DNA of 39,531 nucleotides, taken from Oribacterium sp. GTDB taxonomy: Bacteria; Bacillota_A; Clostridia; Lachnospirales; Lachnospiraceae. Positions 23,884-32,405 of this stretch are shown piece by piece. Position numbers and translations under genes: made by a program. Position 1 is the stretch's first letter. The number at the start of each line of letters is the position of its first letter. Under the pieces are notes generated by a model. That model had not been told where the DNA came from, did no database searches, and saw only the letters and a program-made list of their open reading frames with translations. Where the stretch lies: positions 1 through 39,531 of the forward strand of contig JAGAXP010000303.1 of the NCBI GenBank assembly GCA_017940955.1. The letters are read 5' to 3'.

Positions 23884-25998
23884 ATGTTCAAAAATATGAA
23901 GATCAGCTTAAAAATCCTTTTGGTCATACTGATAATGTCTTTAGGTTCACTTATCGTAGTCTTTAGCGCCTCCTACTACTTTATGAATTCCATGGTTAAT
24001 GAGTTTCAGCAGACCAACATTACCCTGGGCATCAATTCTTCGGAGGTCATCAAGGACTCACTTATGTCCCAGACAGAATATTATCTTCTGCAGCTCACTC
24101 AGAAGCAGGCTCATACAGCAAACAATGAACTTCATGAAGTAAACAGGGTAGTCACTGAGGCCTCCAGATATACTCAGAGTCTGTTCGAGACCCAGGATAA
24201 TTTCATCGGTCATGATATGCCGCACCCTGATGAAACAGTAATGGGTGTAGCGTCATCAAAATACTTCCTGGCAAAAGGCGTCGAAGCCACCCCTGAAGTA
24301 ATGAAGGAGGTTTACACCTTATCCTACTGCGAGTACATGTTTGCACCCACACTGAAGGAGAATCCTATCCTTGACAATATCTATATCGGTACTGTAAGCG
24401 GTATTTCCTATAGATATTCAAGATCCAATCTTTTTAATCCTGATTACGATCCGAGGAAGAGAGACTGGTATAAGGAAGCCATGTGTCATCCGGACCAGCT
24501 TGTATGGTTGCCTACCTATCTTGATACCTATGGCAATGTCTGTATCACTGCAGCCATGACCTACAGAGATGCCGGCGGAAACATCGCAGGCGTTGTTGCA
24601 TCTGATGTAAGTTTAACAAGCATCATTGATGACGTTATGAATCTGAGGATCGGTGAGACAGGCTCCACTCTGATCCTTGATTCCGACCTGAATTTCATCG
24701 CCCATCCCGATATGGACAAGGAAGATTTTAATACAGACATCAGCAGCCATTTTGCAGGAAATGATTTCATCAAAGCCTTGTTCTCCTCCGACAATTCAAT
24801 CGTCCAGACTGAATATGAGGGAAATTACTGTTATGTTGCCTTTTCAAGGATGGCTGAATCCGGCTGGATTTTCTGCGCAAGCATAGAAACAGATGAAGTC
24901 AAAGCCCCTGCTTATGAAGCCAAGGCTCAGAATGACATACTTGCAGAGGCTTCACAGAAAAACTTACAGAATCGGATTTTCAATATCCTCGGCCTTTTCA
25001 TGGTTTTCTTTTCTATCATAGGAATCGTGGTAGTAATGACCTCCTTTGCGGTTTCCGGAACCATTACAAAGCCTATACAAAGACTTGCTGCCGGCGTTAT
25101 GAAGATAGGCAAAGGTGAATTTAATGAAAAGATCACGGTAGAATCCGGTGACGAGGTTGGTCAGCTGGCAGAAAGATTCAACACCATGCAGGATGATCTC
25201 AAAAACTATATGCAGCATATAAAGGAGGTCACAGCTGAAAAGGAGAGGATCGGAACAGAGCTCTCGGTAGCTACCAGGATTCAGGCTCACATGCTTCCCT
25301 CAGTTTTTCCGCCATACCCTGACAGACCGGAAATAGATGTTTATGCATATATGCATCCCGCCAAGGAAGTTGGTGGTGACTTCTATGATTTCTTCTTTGC
25401 CGACGAAACACATTTTGCAATGGTAATCGCTGACGTATCAGGAAAGGGCGTTCCCGCTGCTCTATTCATGGTTATAACAAAGACACTTATCAAGGATCAT
25501 GTTCAGCAGATGAAGGACAAAACATTAAGCGAAGTCCTTACGGAGGTAAACAACCAGCTTTGCGAAAACAACGAAGAAGAAATGTTTGCTACGTGTTGGA
25601 TCGGAATACTTGATATCACTACAGGAAAAGGCGTCGCTTCCAATGCAGGTCATGAGCATCCTGTTATAAGAAGAGCCGGAGGAGAATTCGAATTAGTTAT
25701 ATACAACCACACCATGGCTTTGGCTGCTTTTCCGGGCGTTAAGTTCCGTGAACACGAATTTGAGATGCATCCGGGCGATACGCTTTTCGTATATACTGAC
25801 GGTGTTCCTGAAGCCACCAACAGCGAAGATCAGCTATACGGTACCGACAGAATGCTGGAAGCTCTTAATAAAAACAAGGATCTTCCGTTAAACGAAGTCC
25901 TTATCAATTTAAAGGCTGACGTTGACACCTTTGTAGGCGAGGCCAAGCAGTTCGATGACCTCACCATGCTGATCATGAAGTATAACGGAGAAGATTAG
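23884..25998 (+). CDS. Membrane sensor PP2C/SpoIIE-type serine phosphatase
   Basis: RsbU-like phosphatase of 704 aa that should dephosphorylate an anti-anti-sigma-type protein when a signal is sensed outside. TM1 is about 11-31. A large double-Cache region (about 35-345) includes DPRKRDWYKEAMCHPDQLVW and GNVCITAAMTYRDAGGNIAG. TM2 is about 365-388, then HAMP with KPIQRLAAGVMKIGKGEF, a coiled-coil and a C-terminal PP2C domain (about 460-704). The metal-binding aspartates are in EVGGDFYDFF, ADVSGKGVPAALFM, VYTDGVPEATN and FDDLTMLIM. GGAGT precedes the ATG. It is the last gene of cluster A. No STAS or anti-sigma partner gene is in the window. Confidence 0.93.
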   Translation: MFKNMKISLKILLVILIMSLGSLIVVFSASYYFMNSMVNEFQQTNITLGINSSEVIKDSLMSQTEYYLLQLTQKQAHTANNELHEVNRVVTEASRYTQSLFETQDNFIGHDMPHPDETVMGVASSKYFLAKGVEATPEVMKEVYTLSYCEYMFAPTLKENPILDNIYIGTVSGISYRYSRSNLFNPDYDPRKRDWYKEAMCHPDQLVWLPTYLDTYGNVCITAAMTYRDAGGNIAGVVASDVSLTSIIDDVMNLRIGETGSTLILDSDLNFIAHPDMDKEDFNTDISSHFAGNDFIKALFSSDNSIVQTEYEGNYCYVAFSRMAESGWIFCASIETDEVKAPAYEAKAQNDILAEASQKNLQNRIFNILGLFMVFFSIIGIVVVMTSFAVSGTITKPIQRLAAGVMKIGKGEFNEKITVESGDEVGQLAERFNTMQDDLKNYMQHIKEVTAEKERIGTELSVATRIQAHMLPSVFPPYPDRPEIDVYAYMHPAKEVGGDFYDFFFADETHFAMVIADVSGKGVPAALFMVITKTLIKDHVQQMKDKTLSEVLTEVNNQLCENNEEEMFATCWIGILDITTGKGVASNAGHEHPVIRRAGGEFELVIYNHTMALAAFPGVKFREHEFEMHPGDTLFVYTDGVPEATNSEDQLYGTDRMLEALNKNKDLPLNEVLINLKADVDTFVGEAKQFDDLTMLIMKYNGED

Positions 25999-26012
25999 TA
26001 ATGGTTCAGAAC

Positions 26013-26064
26013 AAAAGTCACCGGGTACGGTTCTCATTTTAGAGAACCATCCCCGGTGACTTTT
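26013..26064. terminator. GGGGACGG palindrome copy 3 serving as bidirectional terminator
   Basis: AAAAGTCACC and GGTGACTTTT flank the CGGTTCTC/GAGAACC core, giving T tracts on both strands. It lies 15 bp after the cluster A stop and 12 bp before the end of the convergent hydrogenase gene. It shows one member of the dispersed palindrome family being used as a two-way terminator. Confidence 0.85.
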
Positions 26065-26076
26065 ATATTTTACGAC

Positions 26077-27810
26077 TTACTTTTCATTCGGCATCTTCCA
26101 TGCGTGATGATCAGTGTGAAGAAGGTGATGCGACTTTTCGGAAAGCGGCTTTCCGAGATAATCCTCATAGATTCTTGTTATGGATGGATTCTCATGTGAG
26201 AATCTGAGATCCATTTTGGCATCCTGTGAATAAAGAATCGGTGCTCTTTCGGGAGCCATCTCTACTCCGTCATGGATGGGCTGTCCGCCACCGCCTACGC
26301 ATCCGCCGGGGCAAGCCATGACCTCAACAAAATCATAGTGTACACGGCCCTGTTTAAGGTAAGTAAGGAGCTTGTTGGCATTACCGAGACCATTGGTTAC
26401 GGCAACACGAAGAGTCTTTCCCGCAAGCTCAAACTCAGCCTCCTTCCAGCCATCCATACCACGTACTGCCTTAAAGGCATCAGGATCAGGATTCTTTCCT
26501 GTTACAAGGAAGTAGGCACTTCTTAATGCTGCCTCCATAACACCGCCGGTTGCGCCGAAGATATTGCCGGCACCGGAGCCGATGCCAAGCGGCATATCAA
26601 GCTCTTCCTCAGGAAGCTCCTTAACGATGATCTGATCGGATCTTATGAGACGGTTAACCTCACGGGTTGTAAGTGAACAGTCAACCTCAGGATTTCCTTG
26701 ATCATCCACCATATTCGGATAAGCGCACTCTGCCTTCTTTGCAACACAAGGCATGATGGAAACGCAGAAGATATCCTTGGGATCCACCTTGAGAAGCTCT
26801 GCATAGTAGCTCTTTGTAACAGCACCAAACATCTGCTGAGGTGACTTTGCGGTTGAAAGATTGTCAACAAACTCAGGATAATGAGCCTTGACATATCTTA
26901 CCCAGCCCGGACAGCAGGAGGTGAACATCGGGAACTTGTGGTTCTCGGGATTCTTCAGCTTCTCAAGGAACTCTGAGCCCTCCTCCATGATGGTAAGGTC
27001 TGCTGAAAAGTTTGTATCAAATACATAATCTGCGCCTGCTCTTCTCAAAGCTGCCGCAAGACGCTTTACCGTAGCAAATTCAGGATCAAGTCCGAAAGGC
27101 TCACCCCAGGCAGCTCTTATGGAAGGTGCGATCTGGAATACAGTGATCTTGGAAGGATCCTCAAGAGCATCCAGAACACGATCCACATCATCACGCTCAC
27201 GGAGGGCGCCAACAGGACAGTGAGTTATACATTGTCCGCAAAGTGCACACTGGGAATCTTCAAGAGCGTAAACCCCTGTAACATCCACCGTTACACGGGA
27301 ACCGGTATTAACCACATCCCATATATTGCTGTTCTGAATCTTGTCACATACCTGGATACAGCGCATGCACTGGATACACTTATCGTAATCTCTGATAAGA
27401 GGGAATCTGACATTACCCTTGTTTTCAGGAATCTGTTTCTTATAAGGAAGGCTGTGGATATTGAGATCATTAGCCACCTTCTGAAGAGTACAGTTGCCGC
27501 TTCGAACACAGACTGCACAGTTTGTGTTGTGCTGGGAAAGGATCAGCTTAACATTGGTCTTTCTTGCAGCTCTGGCCTTCTTTGAGTTGGTATAGATCAC
27601 CATGCCCTCGGCTACTGTATTGTTGCAGGCTGTAAAAAGCCTTTCATAACCCTCAACCTCAACCACACAGACACGGCAGGCACCGATCTCGTTGAGTTCC
27701 TTCATATAGCACAGGGTTGGGATGTGTACTCCCGCCTTGGAAGCAGCATCCAATATAGTTGTCTTCTCGGGAACCTGCAGGGAGATTCCGTCTATCGTAA
27801 CGTTTACCAT
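26077..27810 (-). CDS. [FeFe] hydrogenase catalytic subunit (group A, HydA-like)
   Basis: Cytosolic hydrogenase of 577 aa that makes or uses H2. In order it has an N-terminal [2Fe-2S] domain (CYMKELNEIGACRVC), a His-ligated cluster motif (HNTNCAVCVRSGNC), two [4Fe-4S] sites (CIQCMRCIQVC and CALCGQCITHCP), and the H-cluster domain from about residue 215. All three H-cluster signatures are complete: TSCCPGWVRY, MPCVAKKAECAYP and ACPGGCVGGGGQP. It overlaps the end of the upstream flavoprotein gene by 7 bp, so the two are translated together. AAAGGAGG precedes the ATG. The partner suggests electrons come from NADH or NADPH, perhaps with flavin-based bifurcation, rather than ferredoxin alone. Maturases HydE/F/G are not in the window. 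Confidence 0.95.
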   Translation of the reverse strand: MVNVTIDGISLQVPEKTTILDAASKAGVHIPTLCYMKELNEIGACRVCVVEVEGYERLFTACNNTVAEGMVIYTNSKKARAARKTNVKLILSQHNTNCAVCVRSGNCTLQKVANDLNIHSLPYKKQIPENKGNVRFPLIRDYDKCIQCMRCIQVCDKIQNSNIWDVVNTGSRVTVDVTGVYALEDSQCALCGQCITHCPVGALRERDDVDRVLDALEDPSKITVFQIAPSIRAAWGEPFGLDPEFATVKRLAAALRRAGADYVFDTNFSADLTIMEEGSEFLEKLKNPENHKFPMFTSCCPGWVRYVKAHYPEFVDNLSTAKSPQQMFGAVTKSYYAELLKVDPKDIFCVSIMPCVAKKAECAYPNMVDDQGNPEVDCSLTTREVNRLIRSDQIIVKELPEEELDMPLGIGSGAGNIFGATGGVMEAALRSAYFLVTGKNPDPDAFKAVRGMDGWKEAEFELAGKTLRVAVTNGLGNANKLLTYLKQGRVHYDFVEVMACPGGCVGGGGQPIHDGVEMAPERAPILYSQDAKMDLRFSHENPSITRIYEDYLGKPLSEKSHHLLHTDHHAWKMPNEK

Positions 27811-29636
27811 TTTGCTTCTCTGCCTCCTTTAAAGATTCCATAACCAAAGTGATCGCAATGCAGACATCTTCCTGACTCCTGGCATGCCTCTTCGTCGGAC
27901 ATACCGCACTCCATGATCTTGAAATCGTGCTTTCTTTCTTCCGGAGAACGCTCCATCATATTTACTCTTCCGCATGGCTTATGATCATCAAAGCGGACAG
28001 GAGGAAGCTCTATATCTGACTTTATCTCATGGAAATATCCGAGATATTCGTCAATGTTTGCGGCCGCAACCTTTCCTGCTGCGATGGCACGGATTACGGT
28101 TGCAGGACCTGTAACGCAGTCACCACCCGCAAAGATTCCGTCCTTGTCACGGATATCGCTGGTGTCAAATGCCTGAATCTGTCCACGCTCTACAGGGATT
28201 CCGTACTCACCGAACTTACGTGAATCGATACCCTGACCGATAGCCACAAGGACTCTGTCACACGGGATTCTGAGCTCTTCTGTATCAGCTGCCACCGGCT
28301 TCGGTCTTCCGCCGCTGATAGGACCTACGATCTGAGGCTGTACCCAGATAGCTGCAACACTTCCGTCCTCTTTCTTCTCGATACGTAAAGGAGCATGAAG
28401 CTCTACGATGTCGCAGCCGTCTGCAATGGCACCCTCCACCTCTTCGGGAAGGGCAGTCATATCAATCTTTCTTCTTCTGTAAAGGATCTTTACAGATTTT
28501 GCATTGCATCTTATAGCTGAACGGGCAACGTCCATAGCAACATTACCGCCGCCTACGACAACTATATCCATTCCTGTGAAATCAGGATAATCGTCATCAC
28601 CGATGGCTCTAAGCATCTCAACCGCGGAGATAACGCCCTTTGCATCCTCGCCTTCGATTCCGATCTTCTTGTCTGTGTGAGCACCGATGGCAACAAACAT
28701 TGCATCGTACTTCTCACGGAGATCTGCGATGGAGATGTCCTTTCCGATGCTTACATCGGTCTTCAGCTTGAAGCCGCTCTTCATGATGCACTCGATCTCG
28801 GCATCCAGGGCTTCTCTCGGAAGACGGTATGCAGGGATGCCGTATCTAAGCATTCCTCCTGCCTTCTTTCTCTGCTCATAAACCTCTACCTCATGTCCCA
28901 TAAGAGAGAGATAGTAAGCTGCACTGAGACCTGCGGGACCGCCACCGATGACTGCAACCTTCTTGCCTGTTGCCGGCTGCTTCTCGCCGATCCTGAACTC
29001 ATCCTCATGCTCAACCGCATATTTCTTAAGTCCGCGAATGTTGATCGGATCGTCAACCATGGTTCTTCTGCAGCGTACCTCACAAGGATGCTCGCAGATC
29101 ATGCCGCAGACAGCCGGAAGCGGATTGTCCTTTCTGATAAGGGCAACTGCGTCATTGTAACGGCCTTCATGTATAAGCGAAATATATCCTGGTATATCCA
29201 CATGTGCAGGGCACTGGGCAACGCAGGGAACCGGCTGATTCTGGTGTCCCGAACATCTTCCGTGCAGTACATGCTCTTCGTAATCTCCCCGGAACCCTCT
29301 GATACCCTTCAGTACCATTCGTGCAGCCTCTGAACCTATGGCACAGTCCGCAGAATAGTAAATGCTCTGAGCGGTTTCCTCGATAACTGTCAATGTCTCC
29401 ATGGTGGCAGTTCCGTCAAGCACTGAATCGATCAGCAGCTCGAGCTGTCCGAGTCCTACTCTGCAGGGTACGCATTTACCGCAGGACTGAGCGTGACAAA
29501 GGTGCAAAAATGAAGCGGCAAGATCAACCGGACAAAGTCCAGGCTGGCTCGCCGTGATTCTTCTTTCCAGATCCTTGTACAGATCCTCCACCGTCTTCTG
29601 CGCATTGTTTTGAGTTACAATGCTCAATCTACTCAT
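27804..29636 (-). CDS. NuoF-type Fe-S domain fused to a GltD/NfnB-like FAD-NAD(P) oxidoreductase
   Basis: Cytosolic redox subunit of 610 aa that should feed the hydrogenase. Residues of about 45-135 resemble the C-terminal Fe-S domain of NuoF/HydB (SCGKCVPCRVGLGQLELLID, then SADCAIGSEAARMVLKGI). A GltD-type Fe-S region follows (PCVAQCPAHVDIPGYI, CGMICEHPCEVRCRR). Next come an FAD site (VAVIGGGPAGLSAAYYLSLM) and an NAD(P) site (IVVVGGGNVAMDVARSAIR), and FAGGDCVTGPATVIRAIAAG closes the fold. A short Cys-bearing tail ends the protein (CLHCDHFGYGIF). The NuoF FMN/NADH domain is missing, so the GltD half should handle the pyridine nucleotide. GGGAGG precedes the ATG. It heads the two-gene operon with the hydrogenase. 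Confidence 0.92.
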   Translation of the reverse strand: MSRLSIVTQNNAQKTVEDLYKDLERRITASQPGLCPVDLAASFLHLCHAQSCGKCVPCRVGLGQLELLIDSVLDGTATMETLTVIEETAQSIYYSADCAIGSEAARMVLKGIRGFRGDYEEHVLHGRCSGHQNQPVPCVAQCPAHVDIPGYISLIHEGRYNDAVALIRKDNPLPAVCGMICEHPCEVRCRRTMVDDPINIRGLKKYAVEHEDEFRIGEKQPATGKKVAVIGGGPAGLSAAYYLSLMGHEVEVYEQRKKAGGMLRYGIPAYRLPREALDAEIECIMKSGFKLKTDVSIGKDISIADLREKYDAMFVAIGAHTDKKIGIEGEDAKGVISAVEMLRAIGDDDYPDFTGMDIVVVGGGNVAMDVARSAIRCNAKSVKILYRRRKIDMTALPEEVEGAIADGCDIVELHAPLRIEKKEDGSVAAIWVQPQIVGPISGGRPKPVAADTEELRIPCDRVLVAIGQGIDSRKFGEYGIPVERGQIQAFDTSDIRDKDGIFAGGDCVTGPATVIRAIAAGKVAAANIDEYLGYFHEIKSDIELPPVRFDDHKPCGRVNMMERSPEERKHDFKIMECGMSDEEACQESGRCLHCDHFGYGIFKGGREAKW

Positions 29637-29660
29637 GGTGTTTACCTCCCGAAATAATAT

Positions 29661-29674
29661 AGTTAGTCATAACT
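29661..29674. promoter_or_regulatory. Small palindrome upstream of the hydrogenase operon
   Basis: AGTTA-GTCA-TAACT lies 25 bp upstream of the first start codon of the operon, in an AT-rich gap (29637-29850). It could be an operator, but the gap shows no clear -35/-10 pair and the palindrome does not match Rex- or FNR-type sites well. Confidence 0.25.
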
Positions 29675-29850
29675 TACTGTTATTCTTAGTATTTCAGATA
29701 TAATTGAACCACATAAAATGCTTTTTGTAAACTTTGCCGAGTAAAAAAAACAAATATATGCTTTAAATGTACATAATAGACAGTTTTTAAATGATGCATT
29801 TCCGTTTATACCCGATGATAACAGAACAAGCCTATCCGGAATTCAGGACA

Positions 29851-29878
29851 TAAAAAAACAGAGGTTATTTCACCTCTG
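29851..29878 (-). terminator. Terminator of cluster B
   Basis: CAGAGGT/ACCTCTG stem followed on the minus strand by TTTTTTTATG. The stop codon of the small ORF at 29865-30002 lies inside the stem-loop, so the cluster B transcript ends right after it. Confidence 0.85.
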
Positions 29879-30002
29879 ATCTAAAAAAGATATCGAATCG
29901 GACGGGGCCTGTTATCTTAATGACCTCAGCCCCATCCTTTAATTCTTTTTTCCGCTGCTCTTCTCCATATAGACCTTCCGTTACCAACACAATAAAACGC
30001 AT
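29865..30002 (-). CDS. Small ORF at the end of cluster B (45 aa)
   Basis: A 45-aa reading frame, too short for standard tracks, begins 14 bp after the sensor-MFS stop codon and ends inside the cluster terminator. The product starts MRFIVLVTEGLYGEEQRKKE and ends with VRFDIFFRSEVK: a hydrophobic strand, a charged helix and a second hydrophobic strand. Its position between the last large gene and the terminator argues that it is a real last cistron. The ribosome binding site is weak (GAAG about 6 nt before the ATG). I do not recognise a family. It could be a small soluble or membrane-associated regulator, or just the untranslated 3' end of the transcript. Confidence 0.5.
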   Translation of the reverse strand: MRFIVLVTEGLYGEEQRKKELKDGAEVIKITGPVRFDIFFRSEVK

Positions 30003-30016
30003 GGTCTTCGTAGGCT

Positions 30017-32395
30017 TTATGATGCTTTTTCAGTCTGTCTTCTATTGAATAAAAACAACAACACAGCCGCAACACCATAAACAATGGCTCCTATCAGCAT
30101 CGGGCTCAGAACTCCTTCAGTCTGCATAAGCATAAGCTCTGCAATCATCGGTGCAAATGTCAAAAGAACATACGAAAGCACAACAAAGAAAATAAGTGAT
30201 GTGGATTCATCAATTGAACTTTGTACTATCCTGAGGCTCATAAACCTATCAGTAACCATGGGGGTTCCGAAGCCGTCAAGGAAACCGAGAGCCATACTCG
30301 ATATTATGACCATAACCGCCACAGGCGGAAGCTTAAGTATGAATATACAAATCGAAGTCAGGGCAAATGCAAAAGCGATACATGGCTGTAATCCGAATTT
30401 TGCCTTTGCTCTTGAAACCAGCGAAGGACCAATATAGATTCCTGCGATTCCGTTTGCAATGTAACAGTAACTCAGTACTATCGATGAGATATTATTAATC
30501 TGGCATATAGCCGGAATCAATGTAACGCACAGCATTACACCTATATTCAACGGTATTGCTATCACAAGGATAAAGAATATCATTTCCAGAGATGTAAACA
30601 TCTTTGCAATTCCCGACATTGAGATAGGTTTTTCCTCTTCATCCGCTCCGGCTTTAGCTTCAAGTGACATCCAGGGAACCAGATACCATGTTCCCAGCAG
30701 ATAGAAAATAAACATTGCACCGGAAATCAGGAATGTTACCGGATAGCCTGCATTTGCAGACAATATAGCGCCAAGACCGGCTCCGCAGGTGGCACCTGCC
30801 AGAAGTCCTGCATTATCCTGTGAAATATTATCGCTTCTTCCTTTTTCTGTTTCGTAGCCTTTTGTTATGAGATAATTTGATACTTGTTTAAACCCTGCAT
30901 AAGAGTATCCTGCAAGAGCTCTGCATATCACTATGGTAAGTGCCCCACCTACAGCAAATGCTGTTATATTACACAATATCATAGCAATAGAAGATACAAT
31001 GAGAACTTTCTTCACATCATATTTTTTGACAACCTTCGGAAGCGTCAGCATGCCTATCATCTGCGTAAGCCCTTCGATAGTAAGCGGAAGTGCTGCGGTA
31101 AAACCAAGGGAAATACCCGGTAATGCTTCACCGCTGTCTCTTATCATCATAGCCGCATAAGGCACACACATGTATTCAGCTGTAGAACATAAAAACCCTG
31201 TCAGTCTTAATGCCAGACTTACCTGTTTTTCCGAAAAAGTATCATTACCTTTGGCGCTGATCTTTTCTGTGGAAAGATCCATTACATTATTCAGCTCAAA
31301 TACAAATATACTCAGAATGATCATGGATGATAGGAGAACAAGTACTATATTCCTCATTTCCCTGGCGATCAGTTCATCTGATATTTCCGCATCAAGGTAT
31401 AAAGTAGTCCCTGTTTCATCATCTGTGCCAAAGGTAAAGGAAATGATAGCTGAATCCTCCTGGGTTCTTTTCACCTCTGTGATTCGCTCTGTGATCCTTA
31501 CAGCATGTATTGTCTCAAGTTCAGAAATCTTTTCATCAATATATTCATACAATCCATCGACTTCCCTGAGATCGACTCCCTGCTCCCTAACATGTTGTAT
31601 TGAGTTTTCCAGATTTTTAAGAGAAGCTTTTACAGAAACCTCTATCCTGCTTCTGTAATCAGACTGATAAACCAGGATCATAACTCCAGACATTATGATT
31701 ATGCCCAAAGTTATGGCTCCTACCGCCCCCAGTTTTTTTATGGTTTTAACAGTAAAACCGTCATTTTTCAGAACATTTAACCTCTTTTTGACAAATACTA
31801 CCAGAAAAGCAATGGCTATCAGTTCAGTAACGGCTACAACCAAGGTAATGATCACCGTTCGTTGTTTCAGTTCATCAAAGCGTTCCTTGAAAATTTTGTT
31901 CTTATAAATACAACCGAGGTATCCTATGATTTCACCATCTTCATGGATATTGGAAAAAATGGCATTCCATCCATCATAGGATATAGCCTTTCCCTCTTTT
32001 TCCATCAACTCCGGAAGACCTCTTTTAAATGTCTTGGATTCAATGAAAGCTCTGACATTATCCGTGTCCTCGTGTGTCTCGCCCTTGTCCAGATAATACA
32101 GAAGATTCCCATCCTTATCTATAACAAAGGGGATAGGTCCCTTATACTGGTTGGCAAATGTTTCCAGGACATCCTCCATGCCGTAATAGTTATCAAATCG
32201 TTTACCAAAATTGATAGCTGTCTCCAGTACATCTACATTATCCTTTTCAAATTTGGCTATAACAGACTCTTCAAGATTTATTGCCGTAGTCCGATAATTC
32301 AGATATCCCATTGTTGAAACAAATATCAGGGAAAAAAAAGCCAGCAGGAAAAGACTTATCAGATATATTTTATTTTCTTTTCTTGTATTAAGCAT
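30017..32395 (-). CDS. MFS-type membrane protein with two N-terminal extracytoplasmic sensor regions
   Basis: Membrane protein of 792 aa. TM1 (about 8-32) is followed by an extracytoplasmic Cache-like region (about 33-175, with VIDKDGNLLYYLDKGE and EDGEIIGYLGCIYKN), a TM (about 180-202), a short linker and TM (about 218-242), a second extracytoplasmic region (about 245-345) and another TM. An MFS body of about 12 helices runs from about 395 to the end. It shares ALAGYSYAG, NAGLLAGATCGAGLGAIL and FLISGAMF with the MFS of cluster A, so the two are paralogs with different sensor heads. The start MLNTRKEN has AGGA overlapping the stop codon of the preceding gene. A transport or receptor role is likely; the substrate is unknown. 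A poor alternative start lies 10 codons upstream. Confidence 0.82.
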   Translation of the reverse strand: MLNTRKENKIYLISLFLLAFFSLIFVSTMGYLNYRTTAINLEESVIAKFEKDNVDVLETAINFGKRFDNYYGMEDVLETFANQYKGPIPFVIDKDGNLLYYLDKGETHEDTDNVRAFIESKTFKRGLPELMEKEGKAISYDGWNAIFSNIHEDGEIIGYLGCIYKNKIFKERFDELKQRTVIITLVVAVTELIAIAFLVVFVKKRLNVLKNDGFTVKTIKKLGAVGAITLGIIIMSGVMILVYQSDYRSRIEVSVKASLKNLENSIQHVREQGVDLREVDGLYEYIDEKISELETIHAVRITERITEVKRTQEDSAIISFTFGTDDETGTTLYLDAEISDELIAREMRNIVLVLLSSMIILSIFVFELNNVMDLSTEKISAKGNDTFSEKQVSLALRLTGFLCSTAEYMCVPYAAMMIRDSGEALPGISLGFTAALPLTIEGLTQMIGMLTLPKVVKKYDVKKVLIVSSIAMILCNITAFAVGGALTIVICRALAGYSYAGFKQVSNYLITKGYETEKGRSDNISQDNAGLLAGATCGAGLGAILSANAGYPVTFLISGAMFIFYLLGTWYLVPWMSLEAKAGADEEEKPISMSGIAKMFTSLEMIFFILVIAIPLNIGVMLCVTLIPAICQINNISSIVLSYCYIANGIAGIYIGPSLVSRAKAKFGLQPCIAFAFALTSICIFILKLPPVAVMVIISSMALGFLDGFGTPMVTDRFMSLRIVQSSIDESTSLIFFVVLSYVLLTFAPMIAELMLMQTEGVLSPMLIGAIVYGVAAVLLFLFNRRQTEKAS

Positions 32396-32405
32396 AATAT
32401 CTGTC

